DNA of 64,000 nt from Actinomycetota bacterium (GTDB lineage Bacteria > Actinomycetota > Acidimicrobiia > Acidimicrobiales > Poriferisodalaceae): positions 115,684 through 179,683 of the forward strand of contig JABABU010000036.1 of assembly GCA_014238065.1 (NCBI GenBank). Direction: 5' to 3'. The position numbers were made by a program, and so were the translations under genes. The notes beneath the pieces were generated by a model that was not told the origin of the DNA, ran no database searches, and worked only from the letters and a program-made list of their open reading frames with translations. This document shows, one piece after another, positions 1 to 8,598 of this stretch (positions are counted from its first letter, which is position 1; every line of letters starts with the position of its first letter).

Positions 1-1
1 G

Positions 2-997
2 CTGTTCTTGCAGATGGAGGCAGGAACGACCAAAGTCATCGACCCGTGGGGCGGGAGCTACTTCGTCGAACGACTTGCACACACGCTCGCCCTCAGAGCC
101 ATCGAGCACTACCAGGAGATCGAGGAGATGGGCGGCATGGCGAAGGCGATCGAGGCAGGAGTGCCGAAGCTCCGCATCGAGGAAGCCGCTGCTAGAACAC
201 AGGCCAGGATCGACAGCGGGCGCCAGGTCGTGGTCGGCGTCAACAGATACCGACCCGACGTCGACGACGACGTTCCTGTTCTAAAAGTCGAGAACGACCA
301 GGTTCGACGGACACAAATCGCGAAACTCGAACGGCTCAAGGCAGAGCGCAACGCCGGTGACGTCGAGAAAACTCTTCACGCCTTGACCCGATCTGCAGAG
401 TCAGGAGATGGCAACCTCTTGGCATTGTCGATCGATGCGGCGAGAGCAAGGGCGACCGTCGGCGAGATCAGCGATGCGCTCGAGAAGGTCTACGGGCGCC
501 ACGTCGCAGAGGTGCGAACGATCTCAGGGGTGTATCGGAACGAGATGGGCGAGACAGAGAACGTGAACAGTGCTCGAGAGGCAGTCGAGTCCTTCGCCGA
601 CGACAATGGGCGACGGCCGAGAATTCTGGTCGCCAAGATGGGCCAAGACGGTCACGACCGTGGCCAGAAGGTGATCGCAACCGCGTTCGCCGATCTCGGC
701 TTCGACGTCGACATCGGTCCTCTGTTCTCGACCCCGGCGGAGGCGGCGCTCCAGGCCGTCGAGAACGACGTCCACGTCGTCGGCGTCAGTTCGCTCGCGG
801 CAGGGCACCTCACGCTGGTGCCTGAGCTGCGCGATCGGCTCGCTGCCCATGGCCGAGATGACATTCTGATCGTCGTCGGCGGCGTGATCCCACCGGCCGA
901 CCACGACGAACTGCTCGCTGCCGGCGCCGCTGCGATCTTCCCTCCCGGCACGGTCATCGCTGAAGCGGCAGTCGAACTTCTCGAAAAGCTGAGCTGA
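2..997 (+). CDS. Methylmalonyl-CoA mutase, C-terminal part (gene runs off the left edge)
   Basis: This is the last ~331 residues of an adenosylcobalamin-dependent acyl-CoA mutase, which interconverts methylmalonyl-CoA and succinyl-CoA in propionate metabolism. The reading frame is open from base 2, so the true start lies outside the window. The fragment begins in the catalytic barrel ([14 protein letters not shown]) and ends in a B12-binding domain with the base-off cobalamin motif DGHDRG near residue 216 and a [11 protein letters not shown] segment. The next gene is the MeaB chaperone, 6 bases downstream, which supports the assignment. An isobutyryl- or ethylmalonyl-CoA mutase of the same fold cannot be excluded because the substrate-determining region is missing. 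Confidence 0.9.
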   Translation: MFLQMEAGTTKVIDPWGGSYFVERLAHTLALRAIEHYQEIEEMGGMAKAIEAGVPKLRIEEAAARTQARIDSGRQVVVGVNRYRPDVDDDVPVLKVENDQVRRTQIAKLERLKAERNAGDVEKTLHALTRSAESGDGNLLALSIDAARARATVGEISDALEKVYGRHVAEVRTISGVYRNEMGETENVNSAREAVESFADDNGRRPRILVAKMGQDGHDRGQKVIATAFADLGFDVDIGPLFSTPAEAALQAVENDVHVVGVSSLAAGHLTLVPELRDRLAAHGRDDILIVVGGVIPPADHDELLAAGAAAIFPPGTVIAEAAVELLEKLS

Positions 998-1003
998 TCG
1001 CAG

Positions 1004-1993
1004 GTGTCGCAACCCTCTATCGATGCGTTGTACGACGGGGTGATCGCTGCCGATCGTTCCGCGATGGGACGAGCCATCACGCTCGTCGAATCAGTCAATC
1101 CAGAGCACCGCAACAGAGCACAGGAGCTGCTGACCAGGCTCCTCCCCCACGCCACCAGCAGCCACCGCGTCGGCATCACTGGCGTTCCCGGTGTCGGCAA
1201 GAGCACCTTTATCGACGAACTCGGTACGCGTCTCACCGCCACCGGGAGCCGGGTAGCTGTCCTCGCCGTCGACCCCACGAGCACCCGTACGGGCGGCAGC
1301 ATCCTCGGCGACAAGACCCGCATGGCTCGACTCGGAGTCGATCCGAACGCGTTCATCAGGCCAAGCCCGACCGCCGGGACACTCGGCGGTGTCTCTCGAC
1401 GGACCAGAGAGACCGCCACCGTCGTCGAAGCTGCCGGCTACGACACCGTGCTGATCGAGACCGTGGGTGTCGGCCAGAGCGAGACAGTTGTCGCCGAGAT
1501 GGTCGACTTTTTCCTGGTGCTGATGTTGCCCGGCGCAGGAGACGAACTCCAGGGCATCAAGAAGGGTGTGCTCGAGTTGGCCGATTTGATCGCGGTCAAC
1601 AAGGCCGACGGCGACAACCAGACCGCGGCCCGTCACGCCGCCGCTGACTATTCGGCCGCGATCCGCCTGCTGCAGCCGGCATCGCCGACCTGGACACCAC
1701 GCGTACTCATGTGCTCTGGCATTCATGGGACCGGCATCGACGACCTGTGGTCAGCAGTGCTGGAACATCGGGCAGCGATGAACGCTTCAGGCGAGTTGGC
1801 CGACAAACGCGGGGAGCAACGAGTGCGCTGGATGTGGGCGACGGTCGAAGACAGGATCACCACCGACTTGAGGAGCGACCCTTCGACCGCAGAGACGATC
1901 GCCGGACTCGAACTCGCGGTCCGCGACAACGTCACGACCGCAACGGCCGGCGCCGATCAACTCGTCGCCTGTTTCAGATCGGGTGCTCGATGA
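1004..1993 (+). CDS. meaB: MeaB/ArgK-family GTPase, methylmalonyl-CoA mutase chaperone
   Basis: This G3E-family P-loop GTPase loads and protects the cobalamin cofactor of the mutase encoded just upstream. It has 329 residues, the usual family length. Visible motifs are the Walker [10 protein letters not shown] near residue 60, [29 protein letters not shown] (the region coupling to the mutase) and NKADGD for guanine recognition. The start is GTG at 1004, 6 bases after the mutase stop and without a strong Shine-Dalgarno, so translation probably re-initiates from the mutase. Its stop overlaps the kynureninase start as ATGA. Confidence 0.93.
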   Translation: MSQPSIDALYDGVIAADRSAMGRAITLVESVNPEHRNRAQELLTRLLPHATSSHRVGITGVPGVGKSTFIDELGTRLTATGSRVAVLAVDPTSTRTGGSILGDKTRMARLGVDPNAFIRPSPTAGTLGGVSRRTRETATVVEAAGYDTVLIETVGVGQSETVVAEMVDFFLVLMLPGAGDELQGIKKGVLELADLIAVNKADGDNQTAARHAAADYSAAIRLLQPASPTWTPRVLMCSGIHGTGIDDLWSAVLEHRAAMNASGELADKRGEQRVRWMWATVEDRITTDLRSDPSTAETIAGLELAVRDNVTTATAGADQLVACFRSGAR

Positions 1994-3249
1994 ACGACTC
2001 CAATCTCCTCGATCGCGCCAGAGCGCTCGACCTGGCCGACCCACTCCGCGAGTTCCGCGCCGAGTTCGAGATGCACGACGATCACACGCTGTACCTCGAC
2101 GGCAACAGCCTCGGTCGTATGCCGAAGGCCGCGAGAGATGCTCTCTTCAATGCCATCGACGCCGAATGGGCAGGCGGGCTGGTGGAGTCGTGGGAGAAGT
2201 GGATCACTCTCACCCGAAGCTCAGGCGATGCTGTGGGTGCACAACTTCTCGGTGCGCCTGCCGGCACGACACTCATCGCCGACTCGACCAGCGTCAACCT
2301 GTTCAAGTTGGCTTCGGCAGCACTCGACTCGGGTATCGACAGAAAGGTCGTCGTCACCGACCGCCATGACTTCCCGACCGATCGATACCTGATGGAGAGG
2401 CTCGCTTCGGCTCGAGGCGGCACAGTTCGCTGGGTCGAGTCTGACCCAATCGAGGGTCTCGACATCGACCAACTCCACTCTGTACTCGACGACGAAGTTG
2501 CTCTGGTCTGCCTCTCTCACGTCAACTACCGGAGCGGAGCGATCGCCGACATGACTGCCGTCGCCGCAGCGGCCCACGAGGTGGACGCCTTCGTTCTGTT
2601 CGATGTGAGTCACTCGGTCGGATCGGTTCCGATCGACGTGGTCGCCAGCAACGCGGACCTCGTCACCGGATGCACCTACAAGTATCTGAACAGCGGACCA
2701 GGCGCTCCCGCATTTCTGTACGTCCGTCAGGATCTGATCGAGGCCTTCGATGCTCCTCTGCCTGGCTGGTTCGCCCAGAAGGACCAATTCGACATGGGCC
2801 CGAGCTTCGCTCCTGCGCCCGGCATAGACCGCTTTCAGGTCGGCACACCGCCGATTCTCTCGGCCACCCCGATTCCCGTCTCCGCAGAAATGTTCGAACG
2901 AGCCGGCATGGACCAGGTGAGAAACAAGTCACTCGCGCTCACCGATCTGCTGATAGAACTCTTCGACGAAAGGCTCACTGACCTGGGTTTTCGTCTCGGT
3001 TCGCCCCGCGATCCTTCGATCAGGGGCGGCCATATCACCGTCGCCCACGACGAAGCACTGGCCATCAGCGTCGCCCTGCGCCAGTACGAGAACGTCGTTG
3101 GCGACTTCCGAATGCCAGACGGCATCCGGCTCGCACCCGTTGCCCTCTACACCCGATTCGAAGACATCGCCGAAGCGGTGATTCGGCTCGAACGAATCAT
3201 GAAATCCGGCGTGCACCTCACCGTCGATGCAAACCAGCGGGTCACATAG
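1990..3249 (+). CDS. kynU: Kynureninase
   Basis: This is a PLP-dependent fold-type I enzyme that cleaves kynurenine or 3-hydroxykynurenine to anthranilate or 3-hydroxyanthranilate plus alanine, in tryptophan catabolism. The 419 residues match the family size. Markers are [11 protein letters not shown] near the N terminus, [11 protein letters not shown] (cofactor-binding Asp) and [17 protein letters not shown] with the Schiff-base Lys near residue 231. The frame is open upstream to 1711, but ATG 1990 is chosen because it overlaps the meaB stop as ATGA and homologues start there. No tryptophan dioxygenase or formamidase lies next to it, so the rest of the pathway must be elsewhere. Confidence 0.92.
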   Translation: MNDSNLLDRARALDLADPLREFRAEFEMHDDHTLYLDGNSLGRMPKAARDALFNAIDAEWAGGLVESWEKWITLTRSSGDAVGAQLLGAPAGTTLIADSTSVNLFKLASAALDSGIDRKVVVTDRHDFPTDRYLMERLASARGGTVRWVESDPIEGLDIDQLHSVLDDEVALVCLSHVNYRSGAIADMTAVAAAAHEVDAFVLFDVSHSVGSVPIDVVASNADLVTGCTYKYLNSGPGAPAFLYVRQDLIEAFDAPLPGWFAQKDQFDMGPSFAPAPGIDRFQVGTPPILSATPIPVSAEMFERAGMDQVRNKSLALTDLLIELFDERLTDLGFRLGSPRDPSIRGGHITVAHDEALAISVALRQYENVVGDFRMPDGIRLAPVALYTRFEDIAEAVIRLERIMKSGVHLTVDANQRVT

Positions 3250-3283
3250 CCTGCATCAGCTCCAAGCACTGCGCTCCAAGACA

Positions 3284-3289
3284 TAGAGT
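3284..3289 (+). promoter_or_regulatory. Putative -10 element for a leaderless transcript
   Basis: TAGAGT lies exactly 6 bases before ATG 3296. That spacing would put the transcription start on the first base of the start codon. No convincing -35 hexamer is visible. Confidence 0.5.
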
Positions 3290-3295
3290 CGAGCC

Positions 3296-3595
3296 ATGCT
3301 CGTCATCGCAGGAACCATCAGCCTCGACCCCGAGGACCGCGACGCGTTTCTCGAGAACGCAAAGGCCGCATCAGCAGGAACGCGCACCGAAGAAGGCAAC
3401 CACGAATACGTCTTCAGCGCCGATGGCACCGACCCTGGCCTCGTGCACCTGTTCGAGCTCTGGGATAGCGAGGACCGTCTGCCTGCTCACCGCGATTCGG
3501 AACACATGGGAGCCTTCGGTGCCGCCAACAAGGGGCTGCGCTTCACCGGACGAGACATCATGAAGTACTACGTCTCCGACAGCGAACCGTTGTAG
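3296..3595 (+). CDS. Antibiotic biosynthesis monooxygenase (ABM) domain protein, putative quinol monooxygenase
   Basis: This 99-residue protein is one ferredoxin-like ABM fold, as in YgiN-type quinol monooxygenases and small dimeric oxygenases. The pattern VIAGTISLDPEDRDAFLE, then GNHEYVFSADGTDPGLVHLFELWDS and HRDSEHMGAF is characteristic. Members either oxidise quinols without cofactor or have no known activity, so the substrate is unknown. It is followed after 9 bases by an MBL hydrolase, suggesting a two-gene unit. A -10-like hexamer 6 bases upstream suggests a leaderless message. Confidence 0.8.
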   Translation: MLVIAGTISLDPEDRDAFLENAKAASAGTRTEEGNHEYVFSADGTDPGLVHLFELWDSEDRLPAHRDSEHMGAFGAANKGLRFTGRDIMKYYVSDSEPL

Positions 3596-3604
3596 GGATC
3601 TGCC

Positions 3605-4492
3605 ATGCAGACCTGGTCCATCGGTGACGTCACTGTCACCGCTGTCATCGAAGCCGAGGGCCCGACTCGAGGAACATTCCTGTTTCCGCAGGCGACGGCG
3701 GAAGCCGTCATCGAACATCATCAGTGGGCAATCCCGGAATTCGTCACTCCGGAGGGCAAGCTGCTCACTCGGGTTCAGGCGTTGTGTCTGGAAGCCGACG
3801 GCCAGCGCATCGTTGTCGACACCTGTGTCGGAAACGACAAGGTCAGACGCAACCCGGCGTGGAATCAACTGAACACGCCGTTCTTGTCATCGCTCGCCGA
3901 AGCCGGCTTCGAACGCCACGACGTCAACATCGTGCTGTGCACGCACCTGCACATCGATCACGTCGGATGGAACACGATGCTCGTCGACGGTCGGTGGGTG
4001 CCGACGTTTCCGAATGCAGAACACCTTTTCGTGCGGAGCGAGTTCGAACACTGGAATTCGGAGATGGTCGCCAACGACGGTGCCGACCAAGGCGGCGACT
4101 CCGTTCATGCCGACTCGGTCATGCCCGTCGTCGACGCCGGCCTCTCGACACTCGTCGACGCCGACCACCAGTTGACGGCATCCATCCGCCTCATGCCCAC
4201 ACACGGCCACACCCCTGGCCACGTCTCAGTGCTGATCGATTCCGTCGGCGACCGCGCCGTCATCACCGGCGACATGATGCACCACGCTGTACAGGTCGGC
4301 ACGCCTCACTGGGGCTCGAACTTCGATGTCGACGGCCCCGCCGCTGAGGCGACGCGCCGGACATTTCTGGCCCACTACGCCGACTCTGATCGACTCGTCA
4401 TCGGCACCCACTTCGGTGGTCCGTGCTCCGGGAAAATCGTGTCCGTCGAAGACGGATACGAGTTTGTCGCCACGGCCCGCGAGACGCTCTGA
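3605..4492 (+). CDS. MBL-fold metallohydrolase (lactonase-like)
   Basis: This 295-residue metallo-beta-lactamase-fold hydrolase has the full dinuclear metal site: THLHIDH (HxHxDH) near residue 117, PTHGHTPGH for the next His, TGDMMHH for the bridging Asp and GTHFGGP for the last His. The overall pattern resembles N-acyl-homoserine lactonase-like and other uncharacterised MBL hydrolases. A lactone or ester substrate is an inference only. An AGGGA Shine-Dalgarno precedes ATG 3605. It is probably co-transcribed with the ABM protein. Confidence 0.82.
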   Translation: MQTWSIGDVTVTAVIEAEGPTRGTFLFPQATAEAVIEHHQWAIPEFVTPEGKLLTRVQALCLEADGQRIVVDTCVGNDKVRRNPAWNQLNTPFLSSLAEAGFERHDVNIVLCTHLHIDHVGWNTMLVDGRWVPTFPNAEHLFVRSEFEHWNSEMVANDGADQGGDSVHADSVMPVVDAGLSTLVDADHQLTASIRLMPTHGHTPGHVSVLIDSVGDRAVITGDMMHHAVQVGTPHWGSNFDVDGPAAEATRRTFLAHYADSDRLVIGTHFGGPCSGKIVSVEDGYEFVATARETL

Positions 4493-4565
4493 TGTCTCGA
4501 TCAATAGTTCAGTGTTCTGCAGACAAGGCTGCAAATACAGACTCACAACCATCGATGACAAGTTG

Positions 4566-5093
4566 ATGGTCGGCCTGCGCGGCACCGAGCTCGCCGAAGT
4601 CTTCCCACTCGTGGATAACCATCCAGATGTGGCTGGGCTCCTTGCGGATCGCACGATCTTCCCACGGATCACGGCGGCACTCGCCGACCCCTTTCGATCG
4701 ATGGGTGTCACGAAGGTCGTCGGGCCAGAAACACGCGGCATGGTGCTTGGAGCACTCGTCGCTGCGGAGCTCTCAGCCGGGCTGGTATGCGCCCGTCGGG
4801 CCGGGCACAACCACCCGGGCGCCGACATCGCGGTGACCTCCGAACCCAGTTGGACCGGTCAGAGGCAACAGTTCCAGATGAGGACCTTCGACCTGTCTGC
4901 CGACGATGCCGTCATCGTGGTCGACGATTGGATCACCACAGGGTCATCGTTGCGCGCCGTGGTGGCGGCAATCGGCCAGACCGAGGCCGCGTACCTCGGC
5001 GCGTCGGTGATCGTCGGAAAGGCGACGAGGGCCGTGGTCGAAGAATTGTCGGCGCAGACCCTGGTGCCGTTCGACTCGATCGGAAAAATATGA
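4566..5093 (+). CDS. Phosphoribosyltransferase family protein (APRT-like)
   Basis: This is a type I phosphoribosyltransferase fold. The PRPP-binding loop VIVVDDWITTGSS is near residue 125, and an adenine-PRTase-like N-terminal half (FPRITAALADPF, then VVGPETRGMVLGALVA and CARRAG) precedes it. Likely role is purine salvage, but the sequence is divergent and the base specificity cannot be read. The start is uncertain: the frame is open back into the MBL gene, and GTG 4512 or TTG 4563 are alternatives to ATG 4566. The stop overlaps the next start as ATGA. Confidence 0.7.
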   Translation: MVGLRGTELAEVFPLVDNHPDVAGLLADRTIFPRITAALADPFRSMGVTKVVGPETRGMVLGALVAAELSAGLVCARRAGHNHPGADIAVTSEPSWTGQRQQFQMRTFDLSADDAVIVVDDWITTGSSLRAVVAAIGQTEAAYLGASVIVGKATRAVVEELSAQTLVPFDSIGKI

Positions 5094-5539
5094 CCACACC
5101 ACCGAGCCTCCCGCTCGGTCTCGACGAACCGGTGACGCCGGCCTCGATCATCGAGTTCATCTCGTCAACGTGGCCGACATTTGCAAATTCCATGACCTGT
5201 CGCGCCGTCGGCGAAGGTTCCGCCGAGGTGTCGCGTCTCGTCGAACCTCACGAAATCCGACCAGGTCGGGTCATCTCGGGACCGGCCCAGTTTGCGATAG
5301 CCGACGCCGCTATGTGGTTCGCAGTCATCGGCGTCGTCGGGTTCTCTGCAGTCCCGGCGGTGACGTCAGAACTCTCGATCAGATTCCTCAGACCAGGCCT
5401 CGGGGACGAGCTTCACTCGACGGCACGGCTCGATTCTGTCGGCGCCAAGACGTTCGTCGGTTCCATCAACGTGTGGACCACTGACAAGAGCCGTCCGATC
5501 GCCGTGGCGCAAGGCACCTACGTTCTGCCAGCTACATGA
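5090..5539 (+). CDS. PaaI-type hotdog-fold thioesterase
   Basis: This 149-residue single hotdog domain resembles acyl-CoA thioesterases. Diagnostic stretches are the helix PAQFAIADAAMWFAVIG, then SELSIRFLRPGLGDELHSTARLDSVG and SINVWTTDKSRPIAVAQGTYVLP. It probably hydrolyses an acyl- or aryl-CoA ester; the substrate is not evident. ATG 5090 overlaps the stop of the phosphoribosyltransferase as ATGA, so the two are translationally coupled. It converges with the DUF3445 gene, sharing 8 bases at the 3' ends. Confidence 0.8.
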   Translation: MTTPPSLPLGLDEPVTPASIIEFISSTWPTFANSMTCRAVGEGSAEVSRLVEPHEIRPGRVISGPAQFAIADAAMWFAVIGVVGFSAVPAVTSELSIRFLRPGLGDELHSTARLDSVGAKTFVGSINVWTTDKSRPIAVAQGTYVLPAT

Positions 5540-6338
5540 GCTTCGAGCGCAAATAGTCTTTCGCCAGCTCCGCTGGAGCATTGTTGCCGTGATAGGTCCG
5601 TTCGGCATCTGACATGGTGTCCAGTGCCCTCAAGAGCCCGGTCTGCAACTCCGGACGGCCGTCGATTGTCTCGATCGGGCTGATGTAACTGCGGATCGTG
5701 AAAACGACAGCACCTGTTTTCGGTAGTCGCCGAAGCGTTTGGCGCTCGAACCTCAGGTGGAGGCAGATCGGGCCATCGAGGGGATGCCCTGGTTCGGATC
5801 TCAACTTGTCGCTGCCAACGACAAACCAATTCATCCGCCACCGCAACCTCAGGTCGAGAGCATGCACCACCTTGTCCGACGGGTCCGCGATCGACTCGTA
5901 ATATGGCACCGGCGCATGGATTGCCCGCATCGATAGGCCGATCTTCGACGAGAGCAGCCAACCCTGGGGGAAACAAACGCTGCCGGCCACGAGCACCAAC
6001 GACTCGCCGTCCAGGATGCATAGGTCCTCCTGAACGAGGCGCCCTGCGGCGTCGATCGGTTCCAGCGACCGGTTGCCGGACTGACCAGTCCATTGCTCGA
6101 TCGCCATGAGGAGTTCTTCGCTGGCAGCAACTCCCCTCTCGAGACATGCAACCGAGTCATCGTGCACTGCCAGCAACTCGACTTTGCGTCGGAGCTGAGC
6201 TTCGTGGAGTTCGTCTCGGTGAAGCCACTCGCTGTCAGGGGCAAGTCGCAGACCGATTTTCGCTCTGCCGTCCTTCTGCATGAAAGGAGGATGGAAGGGA
6301 TTCGTCGGGTCGAGGGGGTGCTGTACCACGCCCTGCAC
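5532..6338 (-). CDS. DUF3445 / haem-dependent oxidative N-demethylase-like protein
   Basis: The 268-residue product matches the family of the haem-dependent oxidative N-demethylase alpha subunit (formerly DUF3445). The characteristic core is VCFPQGWLLSSKIG followed by IHAPVPYYE, then LRLRWRMNWFVV and LRFERQTLRRLPKTGAVVFTI near the C terminus. Characterised relatives demethylate small secondary amines using haem. No partner flavin or ferredoxin subunits of that complex are nearby, so this may be a stand-alone paralogue. The start is GTG 6338. Confidence 0.75.
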   Translation of the reverse strand: MQGVVQHPLDPTNPFHPPFMQKDGRAKIGLRLAPDSEWLHRDELHEAQLRRKVELLAVHDDSVACLERGVAASEELLMAIEQWTGQSGNRSLEPIDAAGRLVQEDLCILDGESLVLVAGSVCFPQGWLLSSKIGLSMRAIHAPVPYYESIADPSDKVVHALDLRLRWRMNWFVVGSDKLRSEPGHPLDGPICLHLRFERQTLRRLPKTGAVVFTIRSYISPIETIDGRPELQTGLLRALDTMSDAERTYHGNNAPAELAKDYLRSKLM

Positions 6339-6350
6339 GGTATCCCGAAG

Positions 6351-6356
6351 TAATAT
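6351..6356 (+). promoter_or_regulatory. Putative -10 element for a leaderless transcript
   Basis: TAATAT sits 6 bases before ATG 6363, so transcription would begin at the A of the start codon. No matching -35 box is recognisable. This is the closest fit to a consensus -10 among those in the window. Confidence 0.5.
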
Positions 6357-6362
6357 TCAGCG

Positions 6363-7151
6363 ATGATCAAGCATCCTGCCTTCGATTCCTCAGCTGGGTA
6401 CCCGGCAATGGTGCGCGGCGAGCGCCCACATGCACATTTCACGCTTGAAGAGGAACTGGCGATGCGGAAGTGGCAGTGCGCTATCGGTTACAGAATCTTC
6501 GGCGGACTGCGTTGGGGGCAGATGGGCGACGGACATATCTCTTCTCGTGACCCGTTCGACCCCGATCACTTCTGGATCCTCGGCTTCGGTGTGCCGTTCA
6601 GGGAGGCCACGATCGATGCCCTGGTGAAAGTGTCACCGGAGGGCGACGTCGTCGAGGGATCTCTCGGTATCAATGACGCCGCGTATTACATCCACTCGCC
6701 TGTGCTCGCGGCACGGCCCGACGCCGTGTGCGCTGCCCATACCCACACGCCCTACGGAACGGCCTTCAGCGCCCTCGTCGAGCCCTTCAGAGCGGTCAGC
6801 CAAGAGTCCACGGCGTTCGTGTTCAACCAGTCGATCTTCGATGACGAGGAGCTCGACATCTACAGCACCGAAGGCGGTCATCGGATCGGTGAGGCCGTCG
6901 GATCGACTCGTCTGTGTTTTCTCCGGAATCACGGGATGCTGACCGTCGGATCCACCGTCGCCGAAGCCGTCGGCTTCTTCGTGATGGCAGAGCGAGTCGC
7001 CGAAGTCCACATCAAAGCTCCGCTCGCGAAGGCGATCAGTGATGAGGGAGCAAAGAAGGTCGGACAGATCCTCGACGACCCATGGGTCGGTAACGCCACC
7101 TTCGAGTGGCTCGCACGCGACCTCGTTCCTGATCCCTCCGTGGTCCACTGA
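6363..7151 (+). CDS. Class II aldolase/adducin family protein
   Basis: This 262-residue zinc-dependent class II aldolase/adducin domain protein shows the metal-binding AAHTHTPYGTAFS near residue 123 and the later FLRNHGMLTVG with the third His. The N-terminal GYRIFGGLRWGQMGDGHISSR is typical of the uncharacterised branch that includes eukaryotic adducin heads and bacterial sugar-phosphate aldolase homologues. Its reaction cannot be inferred further. It starts 6 bases after a -10-like hexamer and is followed after 3 bases by a GNAT gene, suggesting co-transcription. Confidence 0.8.
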   Translation: MIKHPAFDSSAGYPAMVRGERPHAHFTLEEELAMRKWQCAIGYRIFGGLRWGQMGDGHISSRDPFDPDHFWILGFGVPFREATIDALVKVSPEGDVVEGSLGINDAAYYIHSPVLAARPDAVCAAHTHTPYGTAFSALVEPFRAVSQESTAFVFNQSIFDDEELDIYSTEGGHRIGEAVGSTRLCFLRNHGMLTVGSTVAEAVGFFVMAERVAEVHIKAPLAKAISDEGAKKVGQILDDPWVGNATFEWLARDLVPDPSVVH

Positions 7152-7154
7152 TGC

Positions 7155-7694
7155 ATGCCTGAGATCACATTTCGGCGTTTCGTCAGAGCCGACTATCCCC
7201 TGCTGGCCGGGTGGCGGCGAGATCGCGCGTGGCTCACATGGTGGGGACCTGCCCGCTCTGTCGACGAACTCGAAGACGACTACGGCGCGTGTATCGACGG
7301 CACGGAACCGACGCTCATGAGTGTCGCAGCGATTGACGGCAGAGACTTCGCGCTCGTGGAGACCTACCGAATCGCCGACCAGGCCGACTGGAATGCACGG
7401 GTGTCCGTACCCGGTGCTGTCGGCATCGACTACGGCATCGGTCGAGCATCAGACCGAGGCAGGGGATTCGGCAAGAGCATGCTGTCGGCACTGGTCGGAG
7501 ACGCGTTCGACGAGTACGTGGACTGCGACTGCATCGTGGCCGTGCCGAAGACCGCAAATGTCGCGAGCTGCCGAGCGCTTGAATCCGTCGGCTTCACGCT
7601 GATGCGAACCGAGAAAATCGATGGCGAATACCCCGGGCCAGGCACGAGCAGCATCTACAAACTCGATCGACTGGGCTGGGCCCTGACGAGATGA
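7155..7694 (+). CDS. GNAT-family N-acetyltransferase, AAC(6')-like
   Basis: This 179-residue acetyl-CoA-dependent acyltransferase begins FRRFVRADYPLLAGW and carries the acetyl-CoA loop YGIGRASDRGRGFGKSML near residue 100, then VAVPKTANVASCRALESVGF. The layout resembles aminoglycoside 6'-N-acetyltransferases and siderophore acyltransferases. A resistance role is not supported by context and should not be assumed. The start at 7155 lies 3 bases after the aldolase stop. Confidence 0.78.
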   Translation: MPEITFRRFVRADYPLLAGWRRDRAWLTWWGPARSVDELEDDYGACIDGTEPTLMSVAAIDGRDFALVETYRIADQADWNARVSVPGAVGIDYGIGRASDRGRGFGKSMLSALVGDAFDEYVDCDCIVAVPKTANVASCRALESVGFTLMRTEKIDGEYPGPGTSSIYKLDRLGWALTR

Positions 7695-7740
7695 ATCGGC
7701 TCGCCTACGATGAAGGGTGACAACTCCACGAGGGAATGAA

Positions 7741-8598
7741 ATGGCCATGAGCAGCAGCACGATCGATGTGCGGCCCATCTCGGGTGCGGTCGGAGCGGAG
7801 ATTCACGGCGTCGATCTGAGTTCGTCGCTGAGTGACGATCTGTTCGCCGAGATCTGCCAGGCCTACGACGATCATGGCGTGATCTTCTTTCGCGACCAGG
7901 AACTCAGGCCAGAAGACCACATCGCGTTCGCCGAACGCTGGGGCGACATCAACATCAACCGTTTCTTCACTCCTGTCGATGACTACCCGATGATTGCCGA
8001 GGTCAGAAAGGAGCCAGAGCAGAAGACCAACATCGGTAGCCGCTGGCATACCGATCACAGCTACGACCAGGTTCCGGCGATGGGTTCGGTGTTGTACGCA
8101 CTCGAGGTTCCCACCAAGGGCGGCGACACGCTGTTCGCATCGATGGCAGCTGCGTACGACGCTCTTTCCGACGGGATGAAGTCGGCGCTCGACGGTCTCG
8201 AAGCCCACCATTCAAGCCGGCACGCATTCGGATTGAACGCCCGTCAGATGAAGTCGACACACGGCAACGACCAGGCGTACAACAACCCGGATCTCGCGAC
8301 CCAGGACGCCATCCACCCGGTCGTACTCACCCATCCGAGGACGGGCCGCAAAGGCATCTATGTGAACGGCGACTTCACGACGCACTTCGTCGGATGGACG
8401 AGGGCAGAGTCGAACCCGCTGCTCGAGATGTTGTACAGCCATGCGACCGAACCAAGGTTCACGGGACGGTTCCGTTGGGAGAAGGGCTCCGTAGCGCTCT
8501 GGGACAACCTGGCCGTTCAGCACTGTGCAGTGAACGACTACCAGGGCGAACGTCGTCTGATGCACCGAATCACCGTCGAAGGCACCCCGCTGACCTAA
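7741..8598 (+). CDS. TauD/TfdA-family 2-oxoglutarate-dependent dioxygenase
   Basis: This non-haem Fe(II)/2-oxoglutarate dioxygenase has 285 residues. The facial triad is visible as WHTDHSY (HxD) near residue 102 and AVQHCAVNDY near residue 260, with the 2-oxoglutarate-binding Arg in RRLMHRITVEG. The early motif FFRDQELRPEDHIAFAERWG is diagnostic. The substrate is unknown (taurine, aryloxyalkanoates and others in the family). ATG 7741 is chosen because GAGGGA precedes it. GTG 7717, 5 bases after TACGAT, is a possible leaderless alternative adding 8 residues. Confidence 0.86.
   Translation: MAMSSSTIDVRPISGAVGAEIHGVDLSSSLSDDLFAEICQAYDDHGVIFFRDQELRPEDHIAFAERWGDININRFFTPVDDYPMIAEVRKEPEQKTNIGSRWHTDHSYDQVPAMGSVLYALEVPTKGGDTLFASMAAAYDALSDGMKSALDGLEAHHSSRHAFGLNARQMKSTHGNDQAYNNPDLATQDAIHPVVLTHPRTGRKGIYVNGDFTTHFVGWTRAESNPLLEMLYSHATEPRFTGRFRWEKGSVALWDNLAVQHCAVNDYQGERRLMHRITVEGTPLT

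Noticed and set aside
7155..7694. Aminoglycoside resistance gene
   Set aside because: The AAC(6')-like GNAT pattern is shared with siderophore and other acyltransferases, and neighbours give no sign of a resistance or mobile context.
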